This document shows, piece by piece, positions 59,612 to 64,000 of a stretch of 64,000 bases of DNA. The DNA comes from VXPQ01 sp965223485 (GTDB lineage Bacteria > Bacteroidota > Rhodothermia > Rhodothermales > VXPQ01). The stretch lies in contig OZ244993.1 in assembly GCA_965223485.1 (NCBI GenBank), positions 3,181,450 to 3,245,449 of the forward strand. The letters are read 5' to 3'. The notes beneath the pieces were generated by a model. It did no database searches and was not told the DNA's origin. It saw nothing but the letters and a program-made list of their open reading frames with translations. Numbering within the stretch: the stretch's first letter is position 1; each line of letters starts with the position of its first letter. The translations under genes and the position numbers were made by a program.

Positions 59612-62600
59612 TCAAGGTCGCCTTTCCTTCACCGAATCGCAAGCAACAGCGGCGCGCACGAAATCTTCGTGTAGTATCCGGTCCAGTGTTTCCACATACC
59701 GGTCGACCCCGGAAGTCTCTATGACCATGGGGGGTTTGATCTTGAGCACATTACGGTACGCCCCATCCACACTGGCGAGAATGCCTGATTCGCGCATCCG
59801 CTCCACTACATAGGAGGCCGCCTCGCCTGCCGGTTCTTTCGATGTCCGGTTGGCAACCAACTCCACCCCCAAAAAAAGTCCGTGGCCGCGTACGTCTCCA
59901 ACAATCTCGTGCATTCCGGCGAGCGCCGTCAAGCCATCAAGGAATCGCCTCCCCCTTTCAAGCGCGCGCTGCATAAGACCTTCCTCGTCGATCACGTCCA
60001 GAACCGCCAGCCCCGCCGCACAGGAAGCCGGACTGCCGCCGAACGTATTGAAGTATTCCATCCCTGTATCGAAGGACCGCGCCAATTCCGGCGTCGTCAC
60101 GAGGGCGCCTAACGGATATCCGTTGCCGATGGGTTTCCCCATAGTCACGATGTCCGGGATGGCGCCTTGCAATTCAAAGGCCCAGAACGTCTCCCCCATG
60201 CGCCCGAACCCGGTCTGCACCTCGTCGGCAATGCATACAGCGCCTGCCCCCCGGGCCGCATCGAATGCCTTGCGGAGGTACCCGTCAGGGAAAAACACCT
60301 GCCCGGCGCACCCCATTGCCGACTCAGCCATAAAGGCAGCCACTCCGTCAGGCGCAGCGGCCAGCGTCCGGCGAAGCAGTGTCACATGATCATCGGCGGA
60401 ACCGGAATGCCGGTACGGATCGGGAGTAGGCACGATATGCACATGCTCGGGGCGTCCCTTCCCGCCTTTCCCGTCGAACTTGTACGAACTGACGGCGATC
60501 AGCGACGACAGGTGGCCGTGATAGGCATGTTCGATCGCCGCCACGTCCCGGAATCCGGTATGGGCGTGGGCAATGCGCAGCGCCAGATCGTTCGCTTCAC
60601 TCCCGCTGTTTACGAAAAAACACACGGACAGCGGATCCGGGAGCCGGGCCGCAAGGCGTTCCGCATAGCGGCTCAGTTCGTCGTAGAGATAGCGCGTGTT
60701 CGTGTTCAGCACCCGCAACCGACGCGCCACAGCCTCCGCCACGCGAGGGTGCGCATGGCCCACATGCGCCACATTGTTGACCGTATCGAGAAAAGGCTGT
60801 CCGTTCTCGTCGTACAGATGCGCCATATACCCCCGGTGTATGTACAAGGGGGCGCGGTTAAAAACGCTCAGTGACGGAGCGATACGTTCCCTGCGCCGGG
60901 CCAGCAACTCCGGGGCATTTGGCGCCAACGGCGCACGGGTATCGACGGAAAGCCCCAGCAAATCGGACGGGTCTGGCGAAACGGCCAGCCAGGCTTCCCT
61001 GCACCACGGCGGCGCCACGCCGGCGAACGCCCCCTCGATATCCAGCCGGTCCGCTACGATCTGGACATGCACGTGCGGCGCCCACCCGCCGTTTTCGTCC
61101 GACGCCCCGATCTCGGCGATTTTTTCCCCGGCCCGCACTACCGAGCCGACCTGCAATCCCTTGATGGAGGTTCGGGACAAGTGGCCGTACAACGTGTGAA
61201 ACACCGGGCCGCCTTCCGGAGCATGTTCGAGCAGCACGGTGGGACCGTAGTCATAGAGGTTATCGTAATCCGCCACGCTGCGCACCACGCCGTCGAGCGG
61301 CGCAAAAACAGGACTCCCCGGCGGTTGGAATAAATCGACGCCCAGATGCACCGTGCGCAGCTGCGACCCCGTTTTGTACTGCTCGCCCCGGTATACGAGG
61401 CGTACTTCGGCGTACCTTCCGACGCCGACCCCGGCTCCTTCCTCGCTCATCCTGCGCCGGATCTGCCGCGCTGCCCGCTCCGGATCCAACGGATTCCTGA
61501 AGGTCCAGTCCGAACTCTGCGTGCTGAAATCGAACGTCACGGCTTGGGGAGGCGATGCAGCAACAACAGGGGCAAACGTCCCCTTGCGGCGGCGGCACCA
61601 GGCGGCGGTGCGGGCGCCGTTCGGACACGGTTCGTACCCGCAGACATGCCGGAAAACGTATTCTGCAAGACGCGGAGGGACATCTCTGAGTAGAGCAAGC
61701 GTCCGGAGCGCAGGCTCCCGGCTGACAATCAGGTATGCGTTGTCCGGCTCCATACGCTGCTGATGCGCAGACATGCACACGCTGACACACAGCCGCATCG
61801 CAAGAAAGGGAAACAGGGCGCTCGCATCGTTCTCGTCGAGCGGAAATTCCTGGTGGCAACTTGCCGCGATGACAGAGGCAGCGCGAAGCGGATCGGCCAT
61901 GCCAAGCACGCCGTATGCCGCAGCAACGGCCACATCGGCCACCGCGAACGAAACAAGCGTGTCTCCGAAGTCGATCAGTCCGGTAACGCGGCGGTTTCGG
62001 TGCTCCGGGCCATTGACAAGCACATTCCAGTCGTTGGCGTCGTGGTGTACGACGCCCCGGCGCAACCGGCTGCCGCAGCGAGCCTCTGTATCCCGGAAAA
62101 GCCGTAGAAACGGTTCGACGAGCGCGCGTTCGCCCGCATCCATAAATTCCATCCGTTCGGCAACGGTCTCTGCGGCGCGGGCCATGTCCCAGACCAGTGA
62201 GCGTTCAAGCGCAGGATGCTTGAAATCTGCCAACGCGGAAGACATTCGCCCTACGAACCGCCCAAGATCGGATAACAAATCAAGGGAGCGCGGGCATACC
62301 GAAGCAAGCGGTACGCCGGGTAACCAGGTAAGAAGCCGCGCAAGGTGCTGCCGCCCCTCCCCATCGGATAGTTGCACGATATCCTCGCCGTCAAGCGCCG
62401 GAACGACCGCAGGCACAGCCAGTCCGCACCCGGCAAGGCGCCGCATGGCGGCATGATGCGCCTGCAAGACCTGCCTGTCTTCGAGCGCATGAGCGATCTT
62501 GAATACAAAGGAGGGCTCGCCGGAGGAGGAATCGGAAGGCGAGCCGTTCCGCTCGCCGGTATACACGGCGAAATTGAGATCGCGGTCGCTGGGCAATGTT

Positions 62601-62719
62601 TCGAGACGAGCAGACACGCCGTATTGCCCGGCGAGAATCCGGCGCACTGCGTCCTGGTCAAAACGGGGCCGGTGGCGGGCAATGTCGGTGACTTTCCTGT
62701 GCACGGCATCCCCGCTCAT
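59612..62719 (-). CDS. APH kinase - M23 peptidase - class III aminotransferase fusion
   Basis: About 1035 residues from the ATG at 62719, which overlaps the upstream stop (ATGA). Order: an aminoglycoside-phosphotransferase/choline-kinase fold (about 20-340) with Brenner motif VHHDANDWNVLV and IDFGD; an M23/LytM peptidase domain (about 440-580) with zinc-site HLGVD and HVHVQ; a class III PLP aminotransferase (about 610-1030) with ADEVQTGFGRMGE and the PLP lysine in TMGKPIGNG. All three sites look intact. Such fusions occur in several phyla and relate to phosphoethanolamine/phosphohydroxylysine-type lyases. No signal peptide is visible, so a cytoplasmic role is likely and the M23 part may not cut peptidoglycan. 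Confidence 0.9.
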   Translation of the reverse strand: MSGDAVHRKVTDIARHRPRFDQDAVRRILAGQYGVSARLETLPSDRDLNFAVYTGERNGSPSDSSSGEPSFVFKIAHALEDRQVLQAHHAAMRRLAGCGLAVPAVVPALDGEDIVQLSDGEGRQHLARLLTWLPGVPLASVCPRSLDLLSDLGRFVGRMSSALADFKHPALERSLVWDMARAAETVAERMEFMDAGERALVEPFLRLFRDTEARCGSRLRRGVVHHDANDWNVLVNGPEHRNRRVTGLIDFGDTLVSFAVADVAVAAAYGVLGMADPLRAASVIAASCHQEFPLDENDASALFPFLAMRLCVSVCMSAHQQRMEPDNAYLIVSREPALRTLALLRDVPPRLAEYVFRHVCGYEPCPNGARTAAWCRRRKGTFAPVVAASPPQAVTFDFSTQSSDWTFRNPLDPERAARQIRRRMSEEGAGVGVGRYAEVRLVYRGEQYKTGSQLRTVHLGVDLFQPPGSPVFAPLDGVVRSVADYDNLYDYGPTVLLEHAPEGGPVFHTLYGHLSRTSIKGLQVGSVVRAGEKIAEIGASDENGGWAPHVHVQIVADRLDIEGAFAGVAPPWCREAWLAVSPDPSDLLGLSVDTRAPLAPNAPELLARRRERIAPSLSVFNRAPLYIHRGYMAHLYDENGQPFLDTVNNVAHVGHAHPRVAEAVARRLRVLNTNTRYLYDELSRYAERLAARLPDPLSVCFFVNSGSEANDLALRIAHAHTGFRDVAAIEHAYHGHLSSLIAVSSYKFDGKGGKGRPEHVHIVPTPDPYRHSGSADDHVTLLRRTLAAAPDGVAAFMAESAMGCAGQVFFPDGYLRKAFDAARGAGAVCIADEVQTGFGRMGETFWAFELQGAIPDIVTMGKPIGNGYPLGALVTTPELARSFDTGMEYFNTFGGSPASCAAGLAVLDVIDEEGLMQRALERGRRFLDGLTALAGMHEIVGDVRGHGLFLGVELVANRTSKEPAGEAASYVVERMRESGILASVDGAYRNVLKIKPPMVIETSGVDRYVETLDRILHEDFVRAAVACDSVKERRP

Positions 62720-63762
62720 GGCGCAGACCGGAAAGAAATTCGCGCGATACGCCCTTCGGGCCCCGCCATCCATACGGCGTCCGGACTCGCCGCGTCCACG
62801 CTCCACCATGTCAGCGAATCGAGCGGCGACCAGGTTTGCGCATCGTCCACCGAGAAGGCCGCTCCACCCGGCCCCGCCGCCACAAGAACGCCGCCGGGAA
62901 CATACGCCGCGCCGTATACCGCCCCGGGAAATCCTGGGGAGGGAGCAAGCCGCCAGGTAACGCCGCCGTCATCCGTGACCGCGGTATTCTGCTGTATAGC
63001 CTCCGGGGTGGTCAGATCCCCGCCCAATGCAACGCCATGCCGCGCATCCCGGAAGGCCAGCGTGATCACGCCTGCCGCCTCCCCTCCCGGCAGAGGTACG
63101 TCGCTGCTTGTCCAGGTACCGTCCCGGTTCTCGTTCCTGAGCACTCGCGGCGTCGCCGCATTGCCAGTCCCGATAAGAACCGTCTGGTCATTCAGTACAA
63201 TCAAACAGGTCCCGCTGGCGGCAAAGCCACCCTCTCCCGGCTGTGCGGGTGGGAGCGTTTCTCCGGGAAGCACGCGCCAGGCATCGCCGTCCTCCGTATA
63301 CAGGAGAATAAATTGCCCGTCTACCGCGTCACTGAACGCAAACCCCGATCCGTCTTCCCGAAAATCGAAACAGTCGAAAAACGCTGCATCGATATCGTTT
63401 TGGAAAAGCATCCGCCACGAAGCGCCCCGGTTAACGGTCCGGTAAATGCGCGAATCCTCTCCCGACCCGATGCTGAGCAGATAGGCCTCGTCGAGGCTCA
63501 TGGCATGCACATCCCGGAACTGGAGGCTGTCGGCGCCGGGCACCGTGCCGGAATGCCAGGTAGCGCCGCCGTCATCCGTCCAGGCATAGCTCCCCCCCGT
63601 ACCTGCCGCCCATGCAATGCGGTCGGATACCGCGTGCAACCCGATAAGTAGTGCGTCCGTCCCCGATTCCTGCATATGCAGCACCGGAACGATGGGTCTC
63701 TCCGCAGACGAGCCGCATCCGGCACACACAAAAACGAGAAGGAGAACGCGAGGTCGGAACAT
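62716..63762 (-). CDS. BNR/YCF48-like beta-propeller lipoprotein
   Basis: 348 residues with a lipoprotein signal (LLVFVCAGC, Cys16). The mature protein repeats the pattern W-x-x-DDGGxTW: YAWTDDGGATWHSG, IYRTVNRGASWRML, AVTDDGGVTWRLAP, SVDDAQTWSPL. This matches photosynthesis-system-II-assembly-factor-like (YCF48) or BNR seven-bladed propellers. Its stop overlaps the start of the fusion enzyme (ATGA at 62716-62719), so they are translated together. Function unknown. Confidence 0.8.
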   Translation of the reverse strand: MFRPRVLLLVFVCAGCGSSAERPIVPVLHMQESGTDALLIGLHAVSDRIAWAAGTGGSYAWTDDGGATWHSGTVPGADSLQFRDVHAMSLDEAYLLSIGSGEDSRIYRTVNRGASWRMLFQNDIDAAFFDCFDFREDGSGFAFSDAVDGQFILLYTEDGDAWRVLPGETLPPAQPGEGGFAASGTCLIVLNDQTVLIGTGNAATPRVLRNENRDGTWTSSDVPLPGGEAAGVITLAFRDARHGVALGGDLTTPEAIQQNTAVTDDGGVTWRLAPSPGFPGAVYGAAYVPGGVLVAAGPGGAAFSVDDAQTWSPLDSLTWWSVDAASPDAVWMAGPEGRIARISFRSAP

Positions 63763-63984
63763 GATTACCTCCTGAAGAACGACGAACGCCGCAGAACGGT
63801 TAATTTAGTATAATTCACAGACTACGGAGTTTCCCGCGGAACGAAAAGAATATCCGCTCATAGCATGTTGGCGGGTGTTTTTTCGTACGGCGTACACAGG
63901 ATTTTGTATCCACCTGGCACTACCCGTACGGCGCTATGCAGAAACCCTCGGATCGCCACCCATACATACACATCTTTCGAGACC

Positions 63985-64000
63985 ATGGCAACACAAAGCT
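63985..64000 (+). CDS. Possible start of the next gene (MATQS...), cut by the window edge
   Basis: An ATG followed by four open codons to the window end. The region before it (63763-63984) is non-coding on both strands, with a TATAAT-like element near 63809. Too short to identify. Confidence 0.25.

Overview
This window most likely comes from a member of the Rhodothermota (Rhodothermales-like, Bacteroidota-related). The clearest marker is the respiratory complex I segment nuoJ-nuoK-nuoL-nuoM-nhaD-pcd-nuoN: a Na+/H+ antiporter and a pterin carbinolamine dehydratase inside a complex I gene set is an arrangement I recall being reported for Rhodothermus marinus. Many lipoproteins with Bacteroidota-style lipoboxes, a GlgE/GlgB/GlgX glycogen set and planctomycete-type cytochrome/DUF1501 gene pairs fit a marine, carbohydrate-degrading heterotroph. 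Most of the window is GC-rich. Two parts are visibly AT-rich: about 1-3300 without the insertion sequence, and about 37430-38050.

Region 1 (1-6200) is an accessory, defence-island-like stretch. An AAA ATPase gene, cut at the window edge, is split cleanly by an intact IS256-family element (377-1704, 8-bp target duplication). Its translationally coupled partner looks like a small PD-(D/E)XK nuclease. Next come a remnant of a DUF1778-type antitoxin, a decayed second IS256-type end, a 9-bp tandem repeat, an IrrE-like protein whose zinc motif is lost, a coupled small protein, a truncated Uma2 gene and a membrane-anchored Ala/Glu coiled-coil protein.

Region 2 (6370-24380) is one long leftward gene series. 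A predicted LacI-type operator (24363-24378) is followed, in transcription order, by a large DUF1549/DUF1553 cytochrome, a DUF1501 protein, an SDR oxidoreductase, a ribose-type ABC importer (binding lipoprotein, ATPase, permease), a second DUF1549/DUF1553 plus DUF1501 pair, a DUF2231-cytochrome-LRR protein and a thiolase. This reads as a coherent but uncharacterised uptake and periplasmic oxidation system for a carbohydrate. Region 3 (24833-30460) has a beta-propeller lipoprotein, a GH116 glycosidase and a sulfatase whose start lies in 31-bp tandem repeats.

Region 4 (30489-45723) holds ergothioneine synthesis (egtB, egtD), glycogen/alpha-glucan metabolism (malQ, glgX, glgE, glgB), an inserted haloperoxidase/outer-membrane-protein/AraC group, superoxide dismutase and queE. 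Region 5 (45737-55767) is the distal complex I operon with an IS3-family insertion between pcd and nuoN and a frameshift in nuoL. Region 6 (55901-64000) has alkaline phosphatase, malate dehydrogenase, an ECF sigma factor with a clear terminator, a 30-residue membrane microprotein, a kinase-peptidase-aminotransferase fusion and its coupled beta-propeller lipoprotein. I saw no tRNA, rRNA or CRISPR array.
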